In this document: in pieces, positions 49,001 through 60,500 of the stretch
Layout of the letters: each line of letters opens with the position of its first letter
How positions within the stretch are numbered: the stretch's first letter is position 1
Assembly (NCBI RefSeq): GCF_902167145.1
Contig: NW_023367190.1
Location: 1-64,000 of the forward strand
Reading direction: 5' to 3'
DNA length: 64,000 nt
Source of the DNA: Zea mays
Lineage: Eukaryota > Streptophyta > Magnoliopsida > Poales > Poaceae
Program-made: the position numbers and the translations under genes
The notes under the pieces: generated by a model
What the model was told of the DNA's origin: nothing
The model's database searches: none
The model's input: only the letters and a program-made list of their open reading frames with translations

Positions 49001-51010
49001 AAGTCTGTTTTCCCATGGGCCTACTACCTGCTATTTTCAAAGCGTAGAGGACCCGCCTTTCTGATCAAAGTATGCTTCCCTTATGGGCGAAACCACTGAA
49101 TCGGACGGATCCTTTTTTCTTGGATTGACCAGGCCAGCTTCTCCACCCAATTCTTTTCTTACGAGACGAGATAGGCACAGTGTCAGGGTCATGTGATGTG
49201 AATGGTTTGTTTGATCTGTTTCTTGTCCCTATGGGTTCGATTGGCAATCAGGATATCGGTCGCTTGGCACTAGTCGAATAGGCGATTCAGTCGTGATAGT
49301 GCCATCCCTTGCCCCTTGGAGTGAGTTGAAAGCACTCTTCCAGCTCTTGATTCGCGGAATTCATTACGAAGCAAGATTTCATTTCATTTCCATTTACGTC
49401 ATTAGCAAAACAAGCAAGATTCACCTCAGGATACGACGAATTCTGGAACACTTCCTTGATTGATATATGCATTTTCTAGAGCAGGCACCATTGACTGCTT
49501 CTTCAACGTCTATACTATACGAGACGAGACGAGTTATTGTACGAGTCAAGCTTGCTCCAGACCAAGCTCACTTTACACGGGCTTAGAACTCAACCTGACC
49601 CAACAAGAAAACGGATAGACGCAGCGCAACGGCTTGATAGCCTGACTCAGCAAGAGGCGAGGATGCACGTGACTAACTAAAACAGCTTTCGCGCTATCAA
49701 CTTCTTTGATCGAACCTGGCCTGGCGATTGAAGCATTCGAGATATAGAAGAAACTGCCCAAGTCAACCGGATATTCCAAAGCAAGGGTTATGAATCAAAA
49801 GAGAAGTGCCAGCTGGATCTCTGGTTCAAAGTTCAGGGCATGGAATTGATTCGTATGCTCGTTCTCTCGCTGAGCAGAACCATCTCTGTCTGAGAAGACC
49901 CAGTCTCCCAGTGTTTCTAGAAAAGGAAATCCCATTCGTCAACCTAAATGGAAGGGCAGGTAAGGGAAGGCCAGCAGGAAATTCAGTAAGTAAGGTATCT
50001 CAGTGCCAGTGCTCTCCGGTTTCAAGTTGATGCGGGCAGTCGTGGGGACAGGCAAAGCTGGGATGCCTTACTAGCAGGAATGAAAAGGTATGTATGAACC
50101 AACAAAGGTCAAGTAGACGAACACATATCCACTCCACTAGAGAAAGCGTCGAACCAGGGAAGAATGAATGGTTAGAACCAGTCAAGGGTGCCGTACTCAT
50201 GCCTACGGGGAAAGAGACTGATCCGTATCTGATACGCCTTCACTTCTTTCGAGCTTCTTATTCGATTTCTTAAATGACTTCTTCGGGCCTTACCCTAGAC
50301 TACCTTCACTTAACTTAATGCAGAAGCCAGAGTTCGAGGAAAGCGGTAGTTGGTTATTTCGGGATGAATTTCTATTTCTAAAATGTGGATGAACATAAAT
50401 GGACGGAAACGAGAAAAATGCATAATTCATATAAGTTCATTCGAAAGAATGAGGATTCATGATGTCTCTTCCCAACCATTCTTCCTGAGGAAGGCACCTC
50501 CGATCGAGTCCTTAGCGCCATGGATATTCTTCGCAGTGCCTTTGGATGCTTCTCAGAAACCGCCTCTTTCCACTGGCTATATGAAATTCCAAATGAGACT
50601 TCCCTGCGTCGCCAAAGGAATGGGAAACTTCTTGGTTCGAAACCTTTGATCCTATGCCGCCTGTCTGAAAATAAATATAAGCAAGGCACCTATGACTACG
50701 AATCCGAAGGCCAAGCATGCGGATTTGACATGGTTTCCCACTTTTCTCAGAGTCACTGGGCAATAGAAAAGTATACAAGCACATTTCCAATCTACATAAA
50801 GATACCAACCAGGTATCTACTTCAAAGACAGGGCGTCGGCGATCCTCTACTATTAAGAGACAGATAACAATGGTGCCGACAGAGATGGACAGAACTGCAG
50901 AGAATACCTCTCCGGAGAAGTCCTTACATGTCTCAAACTAAATAAATCCAACCAATAGTGAAACTGAAACAAAAAACACGTCTCTTACACACGAGAGACA
51001 CTGTTGAGTC
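43080..51010. other. Long spacer with no recognised gene
   Basis: Eight kilobases without an identifiable gene. Frames that look slightly protein-like are 45412-45618 (68 codons, TTG start, heptad-like acidic/basic helix around LEEVRTQVSQLKLDRSRII) and 46169-46450 (93 codons, GTG start), the latter about 125 nt behind a copy of the atp6-type leader at 46009-46045. Both are unassigned. 48631-48648 holds a CTCTA tandem. AGTCTACGTGGCCC occurs at 48281 and 48421. 49965-50021 is the partner of the 8.2 kb repeat. No rRNA or tRNA found. Confidence 0.5.
46009..46045 (+). repeat. Copy of the atp6 5' leader module
   Basis: GTCAAATAGAGATTGTGTGG and GTGTTCAGTCTACC match 37108-37140 with one or two differences; the following CACTCATG also matches after a short gap. 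A frame of 93 codons (46169-46450) follows, but its identity is unknown. Confidence 0.85.
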
Positions 51011-51011
51011 T

Positions 51012-51035
51012 CTCTATACTATTTTCAGTATAGAG
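51012..51035 (+). promoter_or_regulatory. Hairpin in the 5' leader of the 444-aa ORF
   Basis: CTCTATACT and AGTATAGAG form a perfect 9-bp stem with a 6-nt loop, 44 nt before the ATG at 51080. A different hairpin occupies a similar place before the second ORF at 52881. Possible roles are RNA stability or a plasmid promoter element. Confidence 0.5.
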
Positions 51036-51079
51036 TCGGGGTACACTCAACAAAGAAAAATCCCGAACAAGAACAAAGA

Positions 51080-52414
51080 ATGGAAGATATTATGAGCACG
51101 ATTCGCATATTGTTGCCCTTGCGTAAGCAGATTACCGGATATTTTGACAAACCGAGCCTTTCTCTTAATCGAGATTCTACTAATGAGTTCTTAAGCACCT
51201 TTCTAAAAACTTACATCGAGGATATTCATGATTTCCATTTCATCGATGAAGATCCTATAGATCGGGGAGAATCCTCTTTATCATTAGACAATAAGAATAC
51301 AACTTATTACGAGGCTGATGCAAGTGATGAAGAAATGGATATAACAGATGGGATAGAGGGAATCATAGGGGGTACTAATCGAGGCCACAACGGTGGTGGC
51401 GACGGTGAAGCTCTATTCATTCAAATAAGCAGGTTACTTATGAAATATATAAAGTATTATATACTCAACATAACACATACCTATGATGCCATGCCTTGGT
51501 GGGTAAGCGGGATACCATGGTGGATGGCTGAGAGTATCCTCACACTCTTATCGTTAGTATGTATACATTCTATACTTCAATTTAATCCTCTTATCTATAA
51601 GGGCAATCGATGTGATATTATTTATAAGGTGCCGGATATTACATTAATAGGAATAACCAACCATATAACAAAGGAACCAATTAAACAGCTACAATGGCTC
51701 TATTCTCTGACACCTGATAACTATCCTACTAAATGGATCTATAGACTAAGAAATCTCTTTAGTTATGATGAGAATATTCCATATAGGATAGGATTTCTAA
51801 GAATAAAGTGTTCTTTAGGCTTACGGAGTATAAAAGGCTTAGTATTAAGTGATTCTGTATTATATCAATATGCCCATTTGGGAGCTGGCCTCAAATCTCT
51901 CATTCCGCAATCTAGAGTAGCCATTTTCATGCAAGTTGCAACTCGTCATTTTGATGAAAGGCATCGTAAGTATCTCTACGGTTTCTTTAATATACTTGTG
52001 TATTCTGGCGTAGGATTAGTTGTTTGGTACTATATCACACCACACCTTATACCTGATTTAGGATTCTTCCGCGGGGTAAACCTAGATTCTTTTAAGGACC
52101 CAGCTTCGGTTGTTGATGGGTACAAGAGGGTTTCGTACATATTTACAAAAGACGTCGTTAAGACTGTGTTAAGAACTTGTCGAAATGATACTTTTTTTCA
52201 CAATTTACTAAATGAGGAATCAATCCAATTTTTTGATAACGAAATTATCAGCATAACCGATTTGAATTCAAACAGACACCTTAATCTAGATCACTTCGAG
52301 GAGGTTGAAGCTAACAAGCTAGATCTAGTAGCGTGTATTGCAGTAGGTATTATGAGTGCTACCTTTATAGCTACCAATCTTCTTCCTCCTGGTACTACTA
52401 CGATAGTCCAATGA
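51080..52414 (+). CDS. Plasmid-like ORF, 444 aa, likely tail-anchored membrane protein
   Basis: Intact frame with ATG start. The N-terminal third is acidic and polar (for example YEADASDEEMDITDGIEGII) with a Gly/His-rich turn. A hydrophobic tract near residues 135-175 (WWVSGIPWWMAESILTLLSL) follows. The central part has LYGFFNILVYSGVGLVVWYY, and a C-terminal hydrophobic segment (LDLVACIAVGIMSATFIATN) lies close to the end. The domain order YG...WYY...PDLGF, then a long amphipathic stretch and a C-terminal membrane segment, recurs in the 387-aa ORF downstream, so the two look like distant paralogues. With DNA polymerase sequence within 3 kb, the likely source is a mitochondrial linear plasmid, whose smaller ORFs are mostly of unknown function. 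No enzyme motif seen. The absence of stops over 444 codons suggests recent arrival or maintained function. Confidence 0.8.
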   Translation: MEDIMSTIRILLPLRKQITGYFDKPSLSLNRDSTNEFLSTFLKTYIEDIHDFHFIDEDPIDRGESSLSLDNKNTTYYEADASDEEMDITDGIEGIIGGTNRGHNGGGDGEALFIQISRLLMKYIKYYILNITHTYDAMPWWVSGIPWWMAESILTLLSLVCIHSILQFNPLIYKGNRCDIIYKVPDITLIGITNHITKEPIKQLQWLYSLTPDNYPTKWIYRLRNLFSYDENIPYRIGFLRIKCSLGLRSIKGLVLSDSVLYQYAHLGAGLKSLIPQSRVAIFMQVATRHFDERHRKYLYGFFNILVYSGVGLVVWYYITPHLIPDLGFFRGVNLDSFKDPASVVDGYKRVSYIFTKDVVKTVLRTCRNDTFFHNLLNEESIQFFDNEIISITDLNSNRHLNLDHFEEVEANKLDLVACIAVGIMSATFIATNLLPPGTTTIVQ

Positions 52415-52880
52415 ATAAGGAGAAGGTCGTTATTTGTCAGTATTGAGCCTGATAGCATAATTCAGTACCCGTGATGATGGGCTCTAGCAAGGAGGAAGGG
52501 AAGCATCCTCTTCAATAGCTTGAAATCAACTACAGAGTGTTGAGTATCAAATTACGTATTCTATTTATTCAGAAATCGCACAGGGGAAGCTCCTGAATTC
52601 ATTAGTTGAGTATGTGATCTCATAGTAAGAAGTGATCACAAACGGTGATGGATGCCGAGAGTATGTTGATGGGGTGAATCTGTAGAACAATACTACAGTA
52701 GAGATTGGGTAGCCCCCTCAACTATAAAATAAGCAAATCCTGAAAGGCGAGTAAAAGCACCTACAGTTGTATCTGTCTAAGCTATTATAAGCTTAGAGAA
52801 GGGGGGGAAACCCCCATCGGGTAGATGCAACTATACAAAATACCCAACACACACAAAAACAAGGGACACACTATTATATC
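52415..52880. promoter_or_regulatory. Spacer between the two plasmid-like ORFs with two hairpins
   Basis: 466 nt without a gene. Near its 3' end are a 7-bp hairpin at 52777-52796 (CTAAGCT/AGCTTAG) and a G5/C5 hairpin at 52801-52815 (GGGGG-GGAAA-CCCCC). An A/C-rich leader (AACACACACAAAAACAAGGG) then runs up to the ATG. TACAGTTGTATCT at 52762 also appears near 45871. These could be terminator-plus-promoter or leader elements of the plasmid. Confidence 0.45.
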
Positions 52881-54044
52881 ATGAAAAACACTGTCGAGTC
52901 ATTAGAACAGTTGAATACCACACTTTCTAATACAGTCAACGATATACCAGAATCATCTGCAATGGGTGCCTTAAGCCATTCGGCTAATTCGAGTATTAAT
53001 GCAGCTCTTAACAGTACGGAAGAGGTAAAAAGGGGTGAAGATGTCGCGGGGGATTCAATTCATGCAAATATTAGTGATATGTTTCATATAGGTAACCCAT
53101 TCAACCCATTTCAGTGTTTCATTGATAACCACATGCGTAAAACCATCTTTGCAAAAAATCCATATGTGCAATACGCTGTCGAAAGTTCTTATTACACACC
53201 TGCGGTTAATCGTCTGGTTAAAGGGTTGAGTTTGAAAGATATGGATCCTATCATGCGTATGCACTATCTTTATATGCGCTCGTTGCTCCGTTTAAAATTG
53301 AAAAGAAAGATTTATCGTGCAGATTTCAGTGAATATAAGGGGTTGCGGTCTCTCTATAACAGGGCTACAGATAATTTATATAGCCACCTACAAAGGGCAT
53401 TAGAAAAGTATGAAAACTTCGGTGTTTCTGCAAAACATAAAGTATTGCAATGTTTAGTACACGTGGTGACATCACAATCAGACAACAGTGTTAGGTATGT
53501 CTATGGGAACATCTTTGCACTAGTTAGATTAGGTACTTATGTAACAGTGTGGTACTGTTATACTGAGAGCGCACCAGATTTCATATCTGTGGACCCGCAC
53601 TATCTTGATATAGAATTGATTATTGATTTATTCAAAGTTCGTAAATTATTCGTATGGATTCCATACGAGGAAGTGATTAGTACATCAATCTTAGAAGCTT
53701 ATGATGCGGTTGTGGAAAGGACGGCTTTAACGGATTGCTTGGATAGAAAGTTGAGAGAAGAGGAATTGTCGGATAAATTCGAATTCTGGGGGAAATGCTC
53801 TGATGGTGATCATACCATAGATTCTGTAGAGGAGAATGCCACTATAGAATATGCTAGCAGTAAAGAAGGTAGTGCCTGTAAAGAGGGGGTGGATAGTAGC
53901 TGTAAAGAAGAAGGTGGTGGCTGTGAAGAAGAAGGTAGTGGGAGTGAAGAAGATAGTGACGATAGTGACAATCCTAGATACCTGGCATTCGGTGTGGTTG
54001 TCCTTGTAGGTGTGTTATTATACGTCTGGTATTGTTCTAGGTAA
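52881..54044 (+). CDS. Plasmid-like ORF, 387 aa, likely tail-anchored membrane protein, paralogue of the 444-aa ORF
   Basis: Intact frame, ATG start. The N-terminus is polar (SNTVNDIPESSAMGALSHSA); a basic helical region follows (LLRLKLKRKIYRADFSEYKG). Next come VRYVYGNIFALVRLGTYVTV-WYCY, a possible membrane-associated segment. A low-complexity Glu/Lys/Cys/Gly tail (CKEEGGGCEEEGSGSEED) precedes a final membrane span (YLAFGVVVLVGVLLYVWYC) and three residues. Order and spacing of the YG...WYxY...PDF block and the terminal anchor mirror the 444-aa ORF. No enzyme motif is visible. Same strand and spacing of 466 nt suggest co-origin from one plasmid. Function unknown. Confidence 0.8.
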   Translation: MKNTVESLEQLNTTLSNTVNDIPESSAMGALSHSANSSINAALNSTEEVKRGEDVAGDSIHANISDMFHIGNPFNPFQCFIDNHMRKTIFAKNPYVQYAVESSYYTPAVNRLVKGLSLKDMDPIMRMHYLYMRSLLRLKLKRKIYRADFSEYKGLRSLYNRATDNLYSHLQRALEKYENFGVSAKHKVLQCLVHVVTSQSDNSVRYVYGNIFALVRLGTYVTVWYCYTESAPDFISVDPHYLDIELIIDLFKVRKLFVWIPYEEVISTSILEAYDAVVERTALTDCLDRKLREEELSDKFEFWGKCSDGDHTIDSVEENATIEYASSKEGSACKEGVDSSCKEEGGGCEEEGSGSEEDSDDSDNPRYLAFGVVVLVGVLLYVWYCSR

Positions 54045-54242
54045 TTCTATATTTATTGTGAAAACCAGAAATAAGAGTTTCAGTTCATACTTGGCGGTAA
54101 AGGGATAACCTTTTTGTCTTGAGTGGAAATAGAATTCCTTTTTGCAAAGCTAGCTCTTATGGCGCATTGGTGCACAATCGTGCACTGCTTCTTCCTCATA
54201 AAAGAACCCGGCTTTCCTTCCTATATGTTTAGGATAAAAACC

Positions 54243-54455
54243 TTATCCATTAAGAGATGGAACTTCAAGAGCTGCTAGGTCTAGAGGGAAGTTGTGAGCA
54301 TTACGTTCGTGCATTACCTCCATACCAAGATTAGCACGGTTGATGATATCAGCCCAAGTATTAATAACGCGACCTTGGCTATCAACTACAGATTGGTTGA
54401 AATTGAAACCATTTAGGTTGAATGCCATAGTACTAATACCTAAAGCAGTGATCCA
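54243..54455 (-). pseudogene. psbA: Chloroplast psbA 3' fragment
   Basis: The minus strand encodes the C-terminal 60 or so residues of photosystem II protein D1: [20 protein letters not shown], then [20 protein letters not shown] and the processed tail ending SLNG-stop. A few changes against the plastid protein (ALEVPSLNG for AIEAPSTNG) show that some time has passed since transfer. Upstream the match continues briefly (ALGIST) and then ends. It is a non-functional plastid insertion lying between the plasmid-like ORFs and the polymerase remnant. Confidence 0.93.
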
Positions 54456-54925
54456 GATCCGGCCAAGCAGCCAATCAGTCGTGTAAAGAACGAGAGTTGT
54501 GGAAAGAAACTAGCCTAGCGTATTGGATGGAAGATTCGATTCATCGACCTAAAGAACCGTGCCGGGGGTGCCGTGAGCAGCCACACCTACTACTTGACTC
54601 TTCCTCTTGACCGAATGGCGAACCCAGATTCTTCATTTATCACCGCAAACGAACAATTTATTTGCGTAGTAAATAGAGTAAGGATCAAAGAGTATACCAC
54701 TAAACAAGACCCTTATAGAGCAGAGAGAGAGACAAAGGACATAACAAGACCCTTATAGAAAGTCAAAAAGATAATCAAAGGCATTCCCTGGTTTACTAAC
54801 CCTTATAGAGTACATGAGCCAAAGCACAATCCATCCCTTCCAATCAGACAAGAAGGAATCCGATGTATTGATCTTCGTCTGTACTGTGCTGTACAAGACA
54901 ATTACCAAAGATCACAACTAATGAT

Positions 54926-54989
54926 CTGTTTGACACAAGACATGACATGACCTGGCGGATCATATACAGAAATGGGTTTAGCCTTCTCC
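54926..54989 (+). repeat. Dispersed repeat, copy B (partner of 5622-5684)
   Basis: See copy A. This copy lies between the psbA fragment and the polymerase gene and differs by a few bases, including a small insertion near 54962. Confidence 0.85.
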
Positions 54990-55239
54990 TTGGCTTGACT
55001 CTTGTAAGTGAAAGGTTGGATCATATCTGGTTTCCGGGAAGGTGCCTCGCTATTCCTCTGTTTTGTAGCTGACTAGTAAAGGTGGCCTAGCCTGCACAGG
55101 TTCGTTGGTTTCAGCTTGTGCTTTACTTGAGTGGTTTCGGGCTCTGTTTGGTATTAGCTTGAGAAGCGGTTGTAATTGTTCATTCATATCTTGTTTCAGC
55201 AATGGTCTATACTATAGAGCTCGGGAATGCATTCCATGC

Positions 55240-57542
55240 CTATTCTTCAATATGAGAAGGGGTGTCTCCCCCTCTTAGAGGCTTTCCTCTTAGCTTAGAG
55301 GCTTTCCTCTTTTTAGCAGCATCAGCTTGAATCTCCCGATTAGCAATCATGATTTCCGAATTAGAAAATTCATTTCGGAGATCTTCATTCTCCTCTAACA
55401 AATTCATAATTATCCGATAGGAGGTCGGATTGATACTTTTCACATCAAAGTCACCTATATGGCAGGGCTTAGTATCAACCCATACTCCATTTTTGTCGAA
55501 CACATACTCCCTCTTTTTACTTTCTAACCCCATGGTATACTTACACATTTTCTCTTGAACCAACAGTTCACGGAAGTTTCTACTGAACTTTCGGACATAT
55601 GAAATCACTTTTTTAGCCCTAGGGTCAGCTAGCTGGTTGATGAACCATTCTTCATCAGCCTCATCTTTACCCGCTCCTTTAAACTTTATTATGGGTTGGT
55701 CCACACTAGATGCCTTAAGCATATAGGACTTAGGTGCTAAAAAGATGCCATATTCGACAAAGTGCTCATGCTTAAACTTACCCAAAGCGGTAGGTGATAC
55801 CTCTTCTTCAGGAAGTTCCCTCTCAACAACGACTGAGTCCGTATCCGTGTAATAGCAGTCATCCCTCGAAATGAATGGGTGCATTCTTATGCGGGCATAA
55901 CCCGTGACAGCGGCCGATATTTGAACAGCAGCATAAGTAGGGCGGTCTGAACTAAGCTTCAGTAAATCCAAACTTCTGACATTTTTGCATGTTACTAGGC
56001 ACTTGTCTGAACTAAGCTCATAACTTTGAACAAACCCATCATTATAGAGAGCTAATTTTCTACTTTCTTCTGTAGAAACAATTTGAGTCGTTGTGCTTTC
56101 GGGGCTGATCCCGAACCTCCCGTAGAGACTGTTCATGGTGATTTTATAGATGAAATCCAGAGCTTTCTCCCCTTTAGCCTTAGCATCAAGCCTTTTGCTG
56201 TAGATGTCGTACACAAAACGCTTGAATGGTGATTCCTTTCTATCAAAGATATATCCACAGATCGGGTATACTTTGTAGCCCAAACTTACTGCATACTTAA
56301 GCTCCTCAGAAAAATAAACACCGAGAAATCTCCCCGTGGGGAAGATTATCGTACCATCATCCTTTTTATAAGGTAGAAGAGGCTTTTTAATATGCTTAGG
56401 ACAAATTATAAAAGCTCTAATGAACCCAAACATATCATTCAACACAATCTTTGATTTCTTTGATCCTAGATCACTAACCCAGCGGGTCTTGCCTATAGGC
56501 ATATCATCTAGCATAGATGAGGGGTATAGAGAATTTACATCATAATAATACAAATTCTCCCCGTATGGCTTATACACGTCCGTGTGACCACCGTAGTAGC
56601 CTTCCCTAATAAATTGAGCCTCATTATCGTCAGGAATGTAGATGCGATTATCATCATCATCCTTATAGTAAACACGTCTAAATATTTTTAGGGCCAATGC
56701 TGATATTGTTAATACTTTCAGGATATCAATCCCATACTCTTCCCAAATAATGGCTTTAGCGCGTTGCATAACAGCAGCTGTTATTAGAATATCTTGTTTA
56801 AGATAAGTTAAAGAGTCTTCCCTAATACTAGGTAGTTTATCAACGGTGACATTCTGGTGATCGAAAGATCCCTTCCCCCCAATTCTGGGCAAAAACTATT
56901 GGCTAGATCAGCGAGCTTTACTTTCAACAGGAGGTACGAATCCATGAACGTTAAAACAAGCCTTTTATCCCCATTTTTGGATACCTTATACAGTTTTATG
57001 GAATAAATACAGTCGTTTCTCATGATGGGCTCTATATGACAGTTTTTATAACTTTTAGTTAAAAAAGAGAGTATCATAATACCGTCGAACTGAGATAAAT
57101 TGTGAAAGTATACAACCATTGAACTTCCTCTTCTTTGAACATCCTTTACTATTCTATTAATCATCTCTGTGAGCATCTTTTCACTCATATCGTGAAAATC
57201 CTGGCACACTTTTGAGTAGTCATGTGCATAGAACGTCGTAATATGCTCCGCGTTAACCCGCTTTTCCATATCAACCATCATATACCCCCCTGCGTAGGGC
57301 ACGTGAGTTTTGTCGACATCCGTGTCTCGTCTTTTTAATAAAAGAGTTTCTAGATCAGCAACAAAAAATAGAGTTTTGTTTTTCATTTCTGTTTTATCGA
57401 CAGGGATATATGACTGATAGCGTCTTTTTGAACGTCGACCCATCTTGGGTATTTCTAAATTATTTATGTCGCTGTATTTAATAAGTGCTCCCTTCAGATA
57501 GTTCAAAGATTCATCTTTAGTTGGAATTGAAGCTTGATTCAA
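55240..57542 (-). pseudogene. dpo: Linear-plasmid family B DNA polymerase (protein-primed type), one frameshift, no ATG
   Basis: Two overlapping frames on the minus strand make one polymerase. The 5' frame (57542-56808) holds exonuclease motif I (FVADLETL) and II ([10 protein letters not shown]). The 3' frame (56892-55240) holds Exo III (YLKQD), Pol A ([10 protein letters not shown]), Pol B ([12 protein letters not shown]), Pol C (YTDTDSVVV) and a KFKGAGK motif. All active-site residues are present. The frames switch at a run of six C on the plus strand (56875-56880); one more base in the run would join them. The 5' frame opens just after a stop (TAG near 57558) with no ATG until MGRRSKRR, so the N-terminal extension of plasmid polymerases, including any terminal-protein part, is missing (about 770 codons versus 900 or more). 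A small 18-nt tandem repeat (55274-55311) lies near the 3' end. Related plasmids encode such enzymes for replication from protein-capped ends. Confidence 0.92.
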
Positions 57543-60500
57543 ATCTATACTACCCTCCCTTTCTGATTATTCTATTTAATGCAAGAGTAAGGATAGACGT
57601 CTTATTCTTCAGTGTTGAGATAGAATGACTGTAGACCCTCTTCTCTCTTTTAGTTAGCCTTACTTATTTATTCCAATTCCTCAGCTGGAAACAGAACTAC
57701 CAAAGGGAAGAAGACAGAAGGCAACAAAGGCGCGTATCAGCTTCAAGCATATAGAGAACTTGACTTACTCACCTACTTTAATGCCTGCTTTTTACTACTT
57801 GAAATTGAAAGCTGGCTTGGCTCTCAGACCAATTAACTTGACACCTGCTTAGCGCCCTCACTGCTACTTCTCTCATTAAGCTGCTCTCTCCTTTTATCAA
57901 CTTATGAAAAAACAGCCTATTGATCTTCCGTCGCTCGCTATGGATGGTTGCAGTTGCCAAAAGGCTACCTTTTCGCACAACACTTAAATGAGTCACTGAC
58001 TGGTTTTGACGTACGTAATACTTAACCTTACAATCGGCATTGCCCTTCTTCTTGCAACAGAGGATTCGTTCTCTACGCCGAAAGGACTAAGAGCTCTTAT
58101 TCCGCAGCCTTTAGCACATAATGGAATTGCTCCTTCTATGCCTCCTCATCTGTCTCGCCTGCAAATCCTGCTAACAGCCTAGTCTATTAGGAAACAGCTG
58201 ATTCAATTGCTAAAACTGCTGTTCGAGAAGGGACTAACGGCACTGATTTCTAGTGCTATAACAGAAACTGCCCTTAACGCGCAAATGAAAGCCCTCACAA
58301 CACTCTTTACCTGCAACTGCTCCCGCTTATGGTAGTAGATAAACAGGTGGTGGACATGTATCTGCAGCCTCTGCTGCTGGTAGATTGACTGTTTTATATG
58401 GACTGAGGCTGCAACTGAGGGTAGTGCCTGAGAATGCTACTCTATTCCTGGAATTAGCCATCCCCTTCTTTGACTATTCGACCTGCTCCTCGAAGCAAGG
58501 AAGGAATTCAGATGGCATTGAATGCCCTTTCCGCAAGAAGGATAGGAGTTGGCTTACCGCATCTACCTTCTGGATAAGGGCTGGGGCGTTAACTTAAGTA
58601 CTAAAGCAGCTGGACCCTTCGTTGATTCCCCACGAAGGAATCGGAATATCGCTACTTCCCCTTACTGTCCTAAGCAGGGGAGATGGATTAAAACCTTGTG
58701 TGAAGGAAAGGCTGTAAATGTCGTTGACCATTAATCCGGTTGAAGGACAAATGGAATGGAGAGTAAAGGAAAATAAGGTCATTCTTCTGTCTAGCTTCTG
58801 GTCGGTGCCCCTTCTCCAACTCCGCCAGCCAAGACTCTGTTACTCGAGCAGGAAAGTTTTCCGTGCGTCCTGTGTTCTCCCGGTTCTTACGTCTCTCAAG
58901 CCGGTTCACTTGCCTGGTCATTACTGGACTACCATACAAGATTCTATACTGAGCTGACCTATCAACCAGACGGACTTGAACAACTGACCTGTCTGCTATT
59001 GTTATTGCCGGGCTCAGGCGCCAGGGAAGGGATGATCAGAGAAGTCAAGTCTTGCCTTGGGTCAGAGTTCCAGTTCTCTCAGAAGAATCTCCGCTTTCCA
59101 ATCCAGGTTTACGGCTTCCATAGCGTATGTCATTGGCCATTCTTGCTTCATAGACTGCGGCACCATTGATTTATGGCCCAGATCACGAAAAGAGAAGGCC
59201 TCAAAAACGGGATGGAGCCAATGAGTAGAGTAACTAGCGGTTAGATTCGTCTTTATGCTCGTTATACGTGAACTAATCTCATTTGTTACGAATCAAACTG
59301 ATTGACTCCGGTAGAATGATCCAGCGAACTCTTCCACACTGGCATCAATACTACTACTCCTCGGTGGCAGGCAGCATGCATATTGCAATTCATTCACATC
59401 TGCCATCCATCTGTCTCTCTCCTCAGCTCTACGCCGCCCTGTCCCTTAAGGAAAGGAAACTAGACTAGAAATCAGAAGAACCAAAAGAGTGCCGCAGTAT
59501 TCTCATAAGATCAGATCAACGCTCATATCTCTTGCTCGAGGTTCTATCTCATTCCTTGCTGCTAGTGCTAGATAGATTCTTTTATTTGAGGATCGCATTC
59601 CTTTCCTCTTGCTCGGTCTAGTTGCAGGGTCTAGATCGCATTCATTCACTAAAGTTTGCTTTTTCTACTCACTTCTATGTGTTCATCTATTGACCTGGCC
59701 CGAGGCAATATTGAGTAGGGCTTTCATAGGTGAACTTTCCGAACTAGCTTTCCAAGTTGTTTCGTTATCTTGTGATGTGCCGGATCTCTCTTGAATAGCT
59801 CGGTTTCTTGCCTTCCGGTTTCGGTTCTAAGTTGCTGCCCATTCATTTCCTACGAATAAGGAGATATGTAAAGCCAGTCATTCTATGAAAGAGAACTTGA
59901 ACTTCCATGAGGCAAGTAGTTTATCGAAGGTATGGAGAAGGGCTTCACTCGCGCCTTGGGACTGAACTAGAGTACAGAACTAGCACTAGCTTCACTAGAG
60001 TAGAGAACTCGCTTCCTCCTTCCTTCTTTTCCATTCCTAACCTGACTATTCCAGCTTACTAGTTACCAGCGTGTATAATTTCCAGCCCTACGAACACTGA
60101 AAGAGAAGGCATAGAATCGATTCTTTGTTGGATCCACTCGGAGGTTCCTTCTGACCTTGTGTGAACACACAAAAGCTAGCGGCGCACTTTCTTGTCAACC
60201 TACCGAACCTCTCCTCTGCTCTGAACCGCACCACCAAAAGTACGGATATCCGGATCTGGTTCCATACTGGACTGGCTATATGAACTCCTCTTAGACAAAC
60301 AAGGAACTAAACTATGATACGTAAGAACCTTAGCCGCCTTACCAACACGCAAGTAATATAACTATAGGTTTATTATCTTTGAAACCGGGGAGCCCATCAT
60401 CATATTCAAAGAAGGATGCTTCCCACCTGGCACTACGGAACTATTGTATTGAGGAACGGGCCAATGTCATAAAATGCAATTCCTGCCTAGAAATGGACTA

